Shown piece after piece: positions 10,901 to 23,327 of a DNA stretch of 40,283 bases; within the stretch, counting starts at the first letter, position 1; each line of letters starts with the position of its first letter. The stretch spans positions 1 to 40,283 of the forward strand of contig JADLGR010000138.1 in assembly GCA_020849175.1 (NCBI GenBank), in the 5' to 3' direction. Made by a program: the position numbers and the translations under genes. This DNA is from Deltaproteobacteria bacterium (GTDB taxonomy: Bacteria; Myxococcota_A; UBA9160). Below the pieces are notes generated by a model. It made no database searches. It saw nothing but the letters and a program-made list of their open reading frames with translations, and had not been told where the DNA came from.

Positions 10901-11751
10901 TCATGGCGCCATACTCCCCTGCTCGTCCGGCGCCGGCTCGCTCGCGCGCCCCGGACGTTCGCGCGCGAGGAGGACGACGCCGGCCACCACCGAGACGGCT
11001 GCAGGGCCGAGCCATGCGAGCGGCGTGTGATCGCCCGGCGCGTTGAAGCCCGGGATCGGCAGCGCCTCGGCGAGCTGCGCCGACAGGACGCCGACGCCCG
11101 AGATCGCCATCGAGAGCGCAATGGGCGCGAGGAGCGAGCGCGACGCGAGGCGCGCGTAGCCGAGCGCAGCGCCGATCGCGAGCGATCCGAGCGTGGCCGA
11201 GACCCAGCCCGCGGGGGTCGTGACGAGGTTGCCGTGGCCGAGGGCGTAGAGAGCAGCCGCGCCGAGGATGCCGCGGCGCGCGCCGCCGAACGCGATGAGG
11301 CCCTGCTGGAGGACGCCGCGGAAGAAGAACTCCTCGAGCACGGGTGCAAGGCCGACCAGCACGATCGCGGCCTCGATCGCGAACAGGCCCTTGAACGGCT
11401 CCTCCGCAGTCGCCGTGGCGTCCGGCGTCATCGCCGCCCCGGCGCCCGGCACCAGCGCGCGCACCACGTTGTCGAGCTCGCTCACGAGCAGCACCAGCGG
11501 CACGAGGAGCGCGAGCGCGAGAACGAGCCGCGGAGCGAAGCCGCGCAGTCCGATGCGCTCGGCCTGCGGCGGCGGAACACGCTGGGCGGCGAGCGTCCCG
11601 GTGACACCGAGACCGGTCACGAGACCGATTCCCAGCGCCGCGACGGGCCCGAGCGGCTCGGCGAAGATGCCGATCACGAGGGCCGTCAGCAGCCAGCTTC
11701 CCACCGTGAGCCAGACGGCGGTCCCGGGGCCCGGAAACGGCGGCGCCGGCG

Positions 11752-11755
<4 letters not shown>
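10901..11755 (-). CDS. CPBP-family intramembrane metalloprotease
   Basis: VLEEFFFRGVLQQGL with downstream LYALGHGNL; polytopic; GTGA overlap with uvrA stop. Confidence 0.85.
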
Positions 11756-14391
<2,636 letters not shown>

Positions 14392-14460
14392 TCGCGCAGC
14401 GTCGCCGGCCTGCCGCAGCGCGGGGGCGGCCCCGACCTCCGGCGGCGGAATCGGCCGTCA

Positions 14461-15489
14461 CTACTTCGTGACGGGCGCCGCGCCGGACGGTCCGCCGCTC
14501 ACGGGCGGCATCGAAGGCGATCGCTGCGCCGTCGCGAACGAGCCCTTGCGTTCGATGTACGCCTGCGCGCGGAGCTTGTCCATCCAGCGCTGGTATTCGA
14601 CGTCCATCCGCTCCCGGAAGATCTCCTCGCGAAGCTGATCGCGAACCTGCTCGTACGTTCGCTTCTGGAACCCGCGCTTCTCGACCACCTGGATGAGATT
14701 GCAGCCGTAGGCGCTCTCGACGACGCTGCTCGACTGCCCTGCACCGAGCGACTTCACGATCGGAATCATCCAGTCCTTGAGCGAGCGTTCGTGGACCCAG
14801 CCGACGTCGCCGCCGCGCTCGGGATTCACGGCGGAGATGCGAGAGGCCACGCTCTCGAACGACTCTCCGCCCTGGATCCGCGCCAGCGCCTGCTTCGCCT
14901 TGTCGCAGACCGACGCCTTCTGGTCGGTCTTCGTGCCGACGAACGGCAGCAGGATGTGCCGCAGGTGATACTCGTCGCCGCCTTCGGGGGCGTTTGCGAA
15001 GCGCTGGTTGTAGAGCTTGCGGATCTCGTCTTCCTCGACGTGGACGCGCGAGCGCACCATCCCGTTCATCACCTTCGCGTGCTGGATCTCGCCGCGGATC
15101 TTCTCGCGGTAGACCGCCATCGGCATCCCGCTCTCCTCGACGGTCTGCTGCAGCCGCTCGATGGAGATCTGGTTCTCCTTCGCGATCGCGGCGATCGTCT
15201 GGTCGATCTCGGCCTCGGTCGCTTCGAGCTCGGCCTTCTTCACGACCTGATCGATCAGCTTGCGTTCGATGAGGCGCTCGAGGACCTCGCCCTTCATGCG
15301 CTGCACGTCGTCGTCCGAGGCGCCGGCCTCGCGGATCTGCTTCTCGACCGGATCGGTGTACTGGGTGACGTCGGAGACGAGGACGATCTCGCTTCCGACT
15401 TGGGCGGCGATGCCGTCGACGACGTCGGTGGCGCCGGTGAGGCCCGGCAGCACGAGCGCAAGGGTGGCGAGTAGCAGCGGGCGGCGCAT
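14461..15489 (-). CDS. SurA-like periplasmic peptidyl-prolyl isomerase (parvulin type)
   Basis: Signal peptide; DVVDGIAAQVGSEIVLVSDV; EYHLRHILLPF; GGDVGWVHERSL. Confidence 0.85.
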   Translation of the reverse strand: MRRPLLLATLALVLPGLTGATDVVDGIAAQVGSEIVLVSDVTQYTDPVEKQIREAGASDDDVQRMKGEVLERLIERKLIDQVVKKAELEATEAEIDQTIAAIAKENQISIERLQQTVEESGMPMAVYREKIRGEIQHAKVMNGMVRSRVHVEEDEIRKLYNQRFANAPEGGDEYHLRHILLPFVGTKTDQKASVCDKAKQALARIQGGESFESVASRISAVNPERGGDVGWVHERSLKDWMIPIVKSLGAGQSSSVVESAYGCNLIQVVEKRGFQKRTYEQVRDQLREEIFRERMDVEYQRWMDKLRAQAYIERKGSFATAQRSPSMPPVSGGPSGAAPVTK

Positions 15490-15551
15490 CGGGGGATCTC
15501 CTCGGCGAGAGAGCCGGCGCGCGGCGGCCGGCGGCGCGTGGAGCATACCGT

Positions 15552-15579
15552 GCGGGGCGGCGGGGCCCCAGCGCCCCGC
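15552..15579 (-). terminator. Hairpin GCGGGGCG...CGCCCCGC downstream of the GT39-like gene
   Basis: 8-bp perfect arms 15552-15559/15572-15579 enclosing GGGGCCCC; 13 nt past the minus-strand stop. Confidence 0.4.
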
Positions 15580-15591
15580 GGCGGGCGGGGC

Positions 15592-17382
15592 TCAGCCGGC
15601 GGGGGCCCGCAGCCGCCGCGAGACTCGCGAGGCTCCTTCCGCGATCAGCAGGCAGAACGCGACGATCATCAGCGGCTCGACGGGCATCCGGTAGCGCGGG
15701 ATGTACGCCTCGGTCGCGCAGCTTCCGAGCACGACGAGCGCGGGCAGGAGAGCGAGGACGAGTGGCAGGATCTGCTCGCGGCTCGGCGCTCGAGCGCACC
15801 GCACCACGACGAGGAGCGACCAGAGCAGGTAGGCTCCGCTGATGACCGCCTGCAGGCCGAACGACTGTGCCTTCGCGAAGACGTCGGAGAAGCCGGCGTA
15901 GAGCCGCACGGCGGCGTCGGTCGCCGCACCACCGGCGAACATCCGCTGCTGGCTCCGCAGGAGCTCCTCACCGAGAGGCCGGTGCATCGGCTCGGTGTTG
16001 AACGCCGTCAGCCACGCGAGATTCTCCCGCTGCGTCCGGTAGACACGCGCCGCGTAGACGTCCTTCTCGGCGAACAGCACGCGCGCGGCCAGGGCGAACG
16101 TGTTGAGCACGTACTTCGCCTCGTTCTCGCGGAGCGAGTCGATCGAGAGAGCGAAGCACCAATCGTCGACCTGCTGCTGGTCGTAGCCGAGCGCGCTCAG
16201 CTGCTCGCCGAGATCCCACCAGGCTCCGAGGGCGAGGACCTGCGGCCGGCGCTGCGCGAGCTCCTCGGCGAGACGCTGAAAGGCCGGTGCGCTGCTCGCG
16301 AGCGCAGCATCGATCGGGACGAACTTCACGTCCGGGTTCGCGCGCAGATCGCCCGGCACGGCGTTGCGGGCGGATTCGATCTTCTCGGCGGGATAGCCGA
16401 GATACGCGAGCTGCCGCGCGAGGCGCGCGGCATCGACGGCGACGTAGCGCGGCGTTCGCACCGAGACGTCTTCGGCGAGGCGGCGCAGCGCCGGAGACCC
16501 GCGGGTCTTCGCGACCTCGACCGGCACGTATTCGATCGGGCGCGCCGTGGCGGGCCAGCGAAAGCTCACGGGGATGCTCTTGTCGGTGAGGAGCAGCCGG
16601 TTGCACAGGTGCAGCCCGAGCCCGCCGACGGTACGGGAGTTGCCGAAGACGAAGTGGTTGGCGATCGACTGCGCCGCGGGACACGCGATCAGCGCCGCCA
16701 GCAAGAGCGCTCGGTAGCCGCGGCGCCGGGCTGTCCAGTCGTAGAGGACCGCCGCCGCCAGCAGCAGGGGGAGCACGACCATGAGGACGGACTTGAAGAG
16801 CACCGCCCATCCGGCGAGAAAGAACGACGCGACGAGCGCCCACCGTCGATCGTGCGCGAGTCCGGTGAGAAAGAGCAGCACGAACGCGGTGAACAGGAGA
16901 CAGGCCACGGTCTCGCTCATCACGAGAAGCGCGTAGTTGAGAAACGGGAACCACGCGAAGTAGACGAGCGCCGCCGCCGCCCCCACCTTGCGGCCCGCGA
17001 AGAGCTTCGCGATCGCGTAGACCAGCACACCCGTCACGGCGTAGGCCGCGAGCTGCACGACCCGCAGGACGAAGACCCAGTCGGCGCCGATCCACGAGGC
17101 GAGCTTGCGCGCGCCGAGCAGGATCAGGCTGTAGCCGCCGAGCGGGTAGTACTGGCTCGGTCCCTCGAAGGACGGGTAGAAGCTCTCCCAGACGTACGTT
17201 CCCGTTTCCATGTACCGGGCGGCGGCGAAGTACCAGCCCGAATCGCTCTGCTTCGGCAGCATTGGAACGCCATGGCCGATGAAGGCGATCCAGCCGACGA
17301 GCGCGATGAGGCAACCGAGGAGCACGCAGCTCCAGCGGTCGAAGCGCCGTGCGGTGAGGAGACGACGGTTCTGGCCCGCCAC
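15592..17382 (-). CDS. Polytopic GT-C/GT39-like membrane glycosyltransferase
   Basis: GTG start; many TM helices; SDSGWYFAAARYMETGTYVWESFYPSFEGPSQYYPLGGY loop after TM1. Internal ~70-aa repeat. Confidence 0.7.
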   Translation of the reverse strand: MAGQNRRLLTARRFDRWSCVLLGCLIALVGWIAFIGHGVPMLPKQSDSGWYFAAARYMETGTYVWESFYPSFEGPSQYYPLGGYSLILLGARKLASWIGADWVFVLRVVQLAAYAVTGVLVYAIAKLFAGRKVGAAAALVYFAWFPFLNYALLVMSETVACLLFTAFVLLFLTGLAHDRRWALVASFFLAGWAVLFKSVLMVVLPLLLAAAVLYDWTARRRGYRALLLAALIACPAAQSIANHFVFGNSRTVGGLGLHLCNRLLLTDKSIPVSFRWPATARPIEYVPVEVAKTRGSPALRRLAEDVSVRTPRYVAVDAARLARQLAYLGYPAEKIESARNAVPGDLRANPDVKFVPIDAALASSAPAFQRLAEELAQRRPQVLALGAWWDLGEQLSALGYDQQQVDDWCFALSIDSLRENEAKYVLNTFALAARVLFAEKDVYAARVYRTQRENLAWLTAFNTEPMHRPLGEELLRSQQRMFAGGAATDAAVRLYAGFSDVFAKAQSFGLQAVISGAYLLWSLLVVVRCARAPSREQILPLVLALLPALVVLGSCATEAYIPRYRMPVEPLMIVAFCLLIAEGASRVSRRLRAPAG

Positions 17383-17550
17383 GCGGGCGAGCCTACTGCG
17401 GACGGGCGGATGGCGGGAGGGTCCGGTGCGTACGAGCTCGAGGAATCGGTGCGGGGCACCGGGCCGCGGCGGCAAGTCTCCCCGCTCGCTGAGCAGGCCG
17501 GGCCGCCGCAGGCCCGCTCCTGCGTGCACGCTGGTGTACCGTCCGAGCCG

Positions 17551-19752
17551 GTGCGACGCTTCGACAAAATCTCGCCGCTGCTCGCCGCACTCGTCGCAGC
17601 AGTCGCGTGGTGGGGCCTCGGGACGGTTCGTCGGCTTCCGGTGCTCGAAGCGACGACGCCCATGGGAACGTTCGATTTCGTCGCGTACTACCGCCCCAAC
17701 GCGCAGTACGCGTTCTCGCGGCTCGCGGCGGGAGAGATCCCGCTCTGGAATCCGCTACAGGGCTTCGGACTCCCGTTTCTCGCGACGCTGCAGACGGGAG
17801 TTCTCTATCCGCCCAACTGGCTTCACCTCTTCCTGCCGACACAGCTTGCTTTCGCCATCCTCGCAGCCGCGCATCTCGGCCTTGCTGCGGTGTTCTGCGC
17901 CGCGCTGGCACGGGCACTCGGAGCGAACGGCTGGGGCTCGCTGGCAGCCGGTCTGCTCTTTGCGGGCTCGAACTGGCTGTTCGGCGCGGTCTTCTCACCG
18001 CCCATGCTCTACAGCGTCGCGTGGCTTCCGGCGGTGATCCTCGCGGTCGAACGGATCGTCGAGCGTCCCGGCCCGGGGCGGGTCGCAGCACTCGCGGGAG
18101 CCGTCGCCATGCAGGCGCTCACCGGCTGGCCGTACGTTCTCGTCATGACGGCCCTCGCGGCGGCGGTCTTCTCCGCGGGAGCGCTGGTCGAGGTCGGCCT
18201 TCGCGAGCGACGGCTCCCGATTTCACGCGCTGTGGCTCTCACGGCGGGTGCGATTGCCGGTGCGCTGCTGGCGGCACCGCAGATCCTGCCGGCCGAGGAG
18301 CTGCTCTCGCACAGTGCGCGTGCGATCGGCATCCTCGACTCCGATCAGACGGTGCTGCTCACGATGCAGCACGATCCGGCGTACTTCCTGACCGCCCTGC
18401 TTCGAAACGGCGTCAACGACGCCGTGCCTGGCATCCTCGCGCTTCCCCTGGCGGCGCTCGCGCTGCTCCGGCGGAGCCCGCATCGTGCTCGCCTTGCACT
18501 GCTGCTCGGGATCGGCGTCATGGGGATGCTGATCGCCTTTCCGCTGCATGCTCCGCTCTACGGCTGGCTGCGCGAGCTTCCGCTCTTCGGCGACTTCCGT
18601 TTTCCCTTCCGCTACCGCCTGCTGTCGACGCTCGCGCTCTCGGTCGCTGCCGGGGTGGGCGTCACGCAGGCCGCCGCGCTCGTCGCTCGCAGTGCACGCG
18701 TGCAGGCGGCCCTCGCCGCGTCTCTCGCGGCACTCGTGGTGGCGCTCCAGTCGAGTGTCGTCTTTCGTGGCACGTATCCCTTTCCGCGCGAGGCGACGTT
18801 TCCCCGGACGCCGGGGGTCGACGTCGTCCTCGCCCGGCTCCGTGACGGCATCGGGACCGGTCGCATCCACTGGCAACACGCCGACGAGTTCGCCTGGATC
18901 GACAAGATCGGACAGATGGAGGGCCTGCGGGTGACCCACGATCTCGAGCCGCTCACGCCGGCAGCGGTCGCTCGCTACCTGAGCTTCTTCGAGACCGGAA
19001 CGACGCAGACGATCGATGCGCGGGACATCCTGCGAGACCGCAATGCTCGCACGTCGTCGAAGACCGCCGCGCCGAGAAGCTTCATGGGATCGATCCCGTT
19101 CTTCGGTCGTGTGGGCCTGCCGGGGGAGGCCGCTCGCAGCCGACTCCTCGATCTCGCGTCGGTACGTTTCGTGCTGGCGAACGAGCCGCCCGCGTGGCTC
19201 GACCAGCGATTCGTGCGACTTCGCGATCTCGGCGCGCATCCGGCGGTCTTCGAGAACCCGAACGCCCTTCCGCGCGCATATTGGGTGCGCTTTGCCGAGA
19301 GCGAGCCGTCCGATCCGGGGCTCGCGCTGGCGCGACTCGTCGCACCCGAGTTCGACCCGCGAGAGACGGTCCTCCTCGACGATCCGCCGGCAGGCCTCAC
19401 GCGCAGCAGCGCCGCCGTTACGGCGACCGACGCTGGCACGGCCAGCCTCGAAGTCGACGAGCCGAATCGGCAGGTGATCCGCACGCACGGCGATGAGTCG
19501 GGCGTGGTCGTCGTGACGGACACGTTCTATCCCGGCTGGGAGGCGACGCTCGACGGGGAGCCGGTGCCGATCCTGCGCGCCAACACGGTGTTCCGTGCAG
19601 TCGCGGTGCCGGCCGGCGAACACGTCGTCGAGATGCGGTACCGGCCGCGCATGTTTCGTCTGGGCGTTGCCCTCTCGCTGGGCACGCTGCTCGCGGGGAG
19701 CGCCTTCGCCCTGTGGCTCGCGTGGAGCCCCCGGCGCTCTGCGCCTTCGTAG
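17551..19752 (+). CDS. YfhO-family membrane protein
   Basis: GTG start; ~12 TM; FYRPNAQYAFSRLAAGEIPLWNPLQGFGLPFLATLQTGVLYP; C-terminal DTFYPGWEATLDGEPVPILRANTVFRAVAVPAGEHVVEMRYRP. Confidence 0.85.
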   Translation: MRRFDKISPLLAALVAAVAWWGLGTVRRLPVLEATTPMGTFDFVAYYRPNAQYAFSRLAAGEIPLWNPLQGFGLPFLATLQTGVLYPPNWLHLFLPTQLAFAILAAAHLGLAAVFCAALARALGANGWGSLAAGLLFAGSNWLFGAVFSPPMLYSVAWLPAVILAVERIVERPGPGRVAALAGAVAMQALTGWPYVLVMTALAAAVFSAGALVEVGLRERRLPISRAVALTAGAIAGALLAAPQILPAEELLSHSARAIGILDSDQTVLLTMQHDPAYFLTALLRNGVNDAVPGILALPLAALALLRRSPHRARLALLLGIGVMGMLIAFPLHAPLYGWLRELPLFGDFRFPFRYRLLSTLALSVAAGVGVTQAAALVARSARVQAALAASLAALVVALQSSVVFRGTYPFPREATFPRTPGVDVVLARLRDGIGTGRIHWQHADEFAWIDKIGQMEGLRVTHDLEPLTPAAVARYLSFFETGTTQTIDARDILRDRNARTSSKTAAPRSFMGSIPFFGRVGLPGEAARSRLLDLASVRFVLANEPPAWLDQRFVRLRDLGAHPAVFENPNALPRAYWVRFAESEPSDPGLALARLVAPEFDPRETVLLDDPPAGLTRSSAAVTATDAGTASLEVDEPNRQVIRTHGDESGVVVVTDTFYPGWEATLDGEPVPILRANTVFRAVAVPAGEHVVEMRYRPRMFRLGVALSLGTLLAGSAFALWLAWSPRRSAPS

Positions 19753-19799
19753 GTCGGGGTCTCATCTCTCGCGAGCACGCGAGCACACGTCGCGGTGCG

Positions 19800-21080
19800 T
19801 CAAGGGCTCGTTCGCTCGGGGGTCGCGTCGCGATCCGATTCATCGGGCTGCCGGAGCGACAGCAGCTCGTCGACGGATGCGAGCACGTCGCGCGGATCGA
19901 TCTGCGTCATGCAGCGTGCATGCGCGAACCAGCACGAGAGGACCTTGTTCTCGTGAACGTTCATGCAGGGCGAGCAGGCGAGCCCACGGTAGTGGATTCG
20001 GGCGGGCTGGTCTTCACGCGAGCGAAGCGGGCCGTAGAGAACGGGGGTTTCGGGCCCGAAGAGAGCCACCACCGCAGCGCCCGCCGCACGGGCGAGGTGC
20101 AGCGGCCCGCTGTCGTTGGTGACGACCACGGCCGCGCGCGCGAGCAGTGCGACGAAGCCATCGAGGTCGAGGCGTCCGGCCGCGACGATCGCCCGTCCTT
20201 CGATCTGAGCGAGCGCGACCAGCGACTCGACGTAGGCTCGCTCGGCGCCCGAGCCGGTCAGCACGACGTTCAGGCTCTGGCGTGCGACGAGATCTCGCAG
20301 CAGCGCTGCCACGCATTCAGCCGGCCAGCGGCGCTCGAGCGCCATGTCGCCAGCGTTTGCATTGACCACGACGATCGGACGCCCGGCTCGCCACGCCGGG
20401 TCGGCCTCGAGAGCCCGCGTGCAGTCGGCTGCGGCTTTCGCGCTCGGCCGCAGAGGCGGAAGCGTCACGAGACCCTCGGCGCGTGAGGGTGGAATCGCTC
20501 GCATGGGATCACCTTCGAGCAGCGTGAGGAAGTTCGTCGAGACGTGCTGGTAGGCGTTGAACGGGACCTCGACGTCGTGGAGCTGCCCGCGCGCGCTTGC
20601 CCGGGTGCTGAATCCGTGGGTGACGCCGGCTTTCGAGAGATACGAGAAGATCGCCGAGTACCGTGTGAAGAACTCGAGATCGAGCAAGAGGTCGTAACGC
20701 TCGCGCCGCACCCTCGAGATGGTACGCAGCGTATCGAGGAGGAACCGCAGGATCCCTCGACCGAGATCGAGCGTGATCCAGCCGTTCACCTGCGGGTACA
20801 TCCGGAGAACCGCTTCGTTCTCGCCGAGCGTCAGGAAGTCGATCCGGGCGTTCGGATACCGCGTGCGCAATGCGGCGAGGACCGGCGATGCGAGGACGAT
20901 GCTCCCGACGCCCCAGAACTTGAGGGCGAGGATCTTCTCGACGGGCTGCGTTGTCGCCGTCTTGCGCCGTCTTGCGCCGAGGCGCCGGACGACGAGAAGC
21001 AGCATGCACAGCGCAGGCCCCACGTGCCTGTCCAGCCAGAGAGCGGTCTGGTATCGGCGATTCGGACGAGCCGGGCGCAT
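19800..21080 (-). CDS. Glycosyltransferase family 9 (heptosyltransferase-like)
   Basis: ILALKFWGVGSIVLASPVLAALRTRYPNARIDFLTL; VVTNDSGPLHLARAAGAAVVALFGPETPVLYGPL. Confidence 0.88.
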   Translation of the reverse strand: MRPARPNRRYQTALWLDRHVGPALCMLLLVVRRLGARRRKTATTQPVEKILALKFWGVGSIVLASPVLAALRTRYPNARIDFLTLGENEAVLRMYPQVNGWITLDLGRGILRFLLDTLRTISRVRRERYDLLLDLEFFTRYSAIFSYLSKAGVTHGFSTRASARGQLHDVEVPFNAYQHVSTNFLTLLEGDPMRAIPPSRAEGLVTLPPLRPSAKAAADCTRALEADPAWRAGRPIVVVNANAGDMALERRWPAECVAALLRDLVARQSLNVVLTGSGAERAYVESLVALAQIEGRAIVAAGRLDLDGFVALLARAAVVVTNDSGPLHLARAAGAAVVALFGPETPVLYGPLRSREDQPARIHYRGLACSPCMNVHENKVLSCWFAHARCMTQIDPRDVLASVDELLSLRQPDESDRDATPERTSP

Positions 21081-21161
21081 CGAGCGAAGGGGCCTCCAGA
21101 TCAGCGGCGCATGCTGGCGAATCGGCTGGCCGGTCTCTCGCCTGCAGGCGTCGTTGGCGGC

Positions 21162-23327
21162 CTAGCCCTTCGGCTCGCCGCCCGGGGGCGGTCGCCGTTC
21201 GAAGATGGTAGAGCGGTCCTGGGTCTGGAGCGGCACGTACTGCTCACGGATCCAGCGCATGATCTCGGCGCCGAGATAGGTCTCGTGAGAGATTCCGTCG
21301 AGCGCCATCGACTGCGGGGACCAGACGATGAACCGGGGTGGATGGGCGCGGAGCCGATCCAGGCTCTCACGCCGGTGTGCGTCGGTCACCATGTGCTGAC
21401 CCACCACGAAGCGAATCGGGCTGACGTGCTCCGTCAGATAGTAATAGGAAGGATGACTCGGCAGGAACAGGATGTCGGACTCCGGGATCTCGCGCTGCCG
21501 CACCCACGCGGTGAGCCTTGCAACAGCGGGATCGCCCCGCGGCGCGTACGAGCCCGATGCGAGCGCGTGGAGCGCCGATACCGTCTCCAGCCCCGATCGA
21601 ACGAAGATCGAGCCGGAGTACTGGAGGAACGCACCGGCCGACGCGAACAGCAGGAGCCCCGCGAGCCGCCACACGCCGAGCGCACGGGTGGCGGAGAGGC
21701 GCACCTCGTCGAGGCTTCGATCGATCGCGACGACGAGCAGGATGCCGGCGCAGCCGCTCGCCTGCACGAGGTTGATGATCTCGCTCCGGCCCATGGCGGA
21801 CCGGAAGGCGATGAGGCCGTAGAGAGCGATGAGCGCAAGCCCGAGGCGCCGCGGGTCGGCGCGGAGCTCGTGCAGGAGACGCCGCAGGTCGAGTACGAAT
21901 GAGCCCGGTCGGATGCGATCGACGCGCAGGACGAGGAGGAAGGCGACGGCGTACGTGGTGATCGTCGCGTAGCCGAGGCGCAGCAGGATCGTCTTTCCCG
22001 AGAACAGCTCGTCCAGCGAGAGCGGCAGCGCGGGGACGATCGCGGGGAACGGCAGCTTGCCAAAGCCCGCCAGGACGAGGCCCGGATACTCGATGAGATC
22101 GTGGAGCGTCGCTTCGAGAGCGCCACCGAGTGCCAGCCAGGACAAGACCGCGCCGACGACGAGCGTGACGCCGCCCAGGAAGGCCAGCCGGGTATGGAGG
22201 GCGCCCGCGATGGCAAGGCCGATCGCAGCACACAGAAGGAAGGCGAGGCCGAACTCCTGGCTGTAGAAGAGCGCGATGCCGCCGGTCGCACCGGCCGCGA
22301 ACATCGGCAGCGCACGTCCGGATTGGATCGCGTACGAGAAGAAGAGCAGCCCCCACACCCCGAGGCCGTATCGTCCGCGGATCGGAAGCGCGAAGCAGGG
22401 AACGAGGAGCGCCAGGGCTCGTCGGCGCAGATGCCACGCGGCGAGCGCCATCGCTGCGATCGCGCCGAGCGCCGACATCGACTCGAAGTACAGGGTCGTA
22501 CTGGCGACCGAGCGGCCGAGAAGCGCCCAGGTTCTCACGAGGCCGAGCGTCATGAGCGGCCCGTAGAGCGAGAAGTAGTCCGTTCCGGGCCACTCGCCGC
22601 GTCGCATCGCATCGGCCCATGCGAGGTGTTGCCCGATCTCCGAGTGAAAGCCCCAGTCATCGCTCGCGAGCGCGAGATCCGGCGTGCCGTTCGTCACGTT
22701 CCACGCGGAGAGCCAGATCCGAGGCCGCAGCACTGCGACCGCGACGATGGCCGCGGCCAGCAGCCAGCGAGTCGCACGCCCGGATCCTGTCGCCGGTGCT
22801 GCATGCACAGGCGCCTCGATCGGGGCCGTGTACGAGTGGGAGATCGCCGACCGCCAGACGCACGCGCCCGCGGCTGCAAGGGCCGCGGCCTCGCGAATCG
22901 GAGAAGGGAGCACGAGGTAGCCACACAGCGCCGCTCCTGCGGCGGCCTCGATCTCGACCTGCCTGCGCGGCCCCGGAGTCCAGCGACTCAGTGCCGTGGC
23001 GATCCCCCACGTGAGCACCGCACCGGCCCCAACGCCGTAGGCCAGCCAGAACATCTCCTGCTGCGTCGGATACCCCGAGATCGTCGCGACACTCACGATC
23101 CCGAGCGGGTTCGGCTTCGGCTCGAAACGAACCGGAACGATCGTTGCCACCGCGAGCGCGGCCACCACACCCAGCAGTGCCGCCGCCGGAATCGAGTTCC
23201 ACAGGGGCAAGGAGGGACGAGGCAAAGGGGCGACGCTCCTTCCGATCTTCGATCGTGCGCTGCGTATCTTGCGGCCTTGCTCCGTGAACCGCACGCTCTG
23301 CCGGCAGCGTGCAGGAACGAGAAGCAC
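21162..23327 (-). CDS. Polytopic membrane protein, GT-C-like
   Basis: About 12 TM helices with loop SDDWGFHSEIGQHLAWADAMRRGEWPGTDYFSLYGPL and soluble C-terminal tail. Start uncertain (GTG 23327 overlaps the divergent gene; TTG near 23216 is an alternative). Confidence 0.6.
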   Translation of the reverse strand: MLLVPARCRQSVRFTEQGRKIRSARSKIGRSVAPLPRPSLPLWNSIPAAALLGVVAALAVATIVPVRFEPKPNPLGIVSVATISGYPTQQEMFWLAYGVGAGAVLTWGIATALSRWTPGPRRQVEIEAAAGAALCGYLVLPSPIREAAALAAAGACVWRSAISHSYTAPIEAPVHAAPATGSGRATRWLLAAAIVAVAVLRPRIWLSAWNVTNGTPDLALASDDWGFHSEIGQHLAWADAMRRGEWPGTDYFSLYGPLMTLGLVRTWALLGRSVASTTLYFESMSALGAIAAMALAAWHLRRRALALLVPCFALPIRGRYGLGVWGLLFFSYAIQSGRALPMFAAGATGGIALFYSQEFGLAFLLCAAIGLAIAGALHTRLAFLGGVTLVVGAVLSWLALGGALEATLHDLIEYPGLVLAGFGKLPFPAIVPALPLSLDELFSGKTILLRLGYATITTYAVAFLLVLRVDRIRPGSFVLDLRRLLHELRADPRRLGLALIALYGLIAFRSAMGRSEIINLVQASGCAGILLVVAIDRSLDEVRLSATRALGVWRLAGLLLFASAGAFLQYSGSIFVRSGLETVSALHALASGSYAPRGDPAVARLTAWVRQREIPESDILFLPSHPSYYYLTEHVSPIRFVVGQHMVTDAHRRESLDRLRAHPPRFIVWSPQSMALDGISHETYLGAEIMRWIREQYVPLQTQDRSTIFERRPPPGGEPKG

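Noticed and set aside
15538-17550. N-terminal 670 residues of the 1404-aa plus-strand ORF
   Set aside because: Open frame antisense to the GT39-like gene; the real YfhO-like protein starts at GTG 17551.
19768-19783. CTCGCG-AGCA-CGCGAG hairpin between the convergent yfhO-like and GT9 genes
   Set aside because: Probably an ordinary bidirectional terminator; short and unremarkable.
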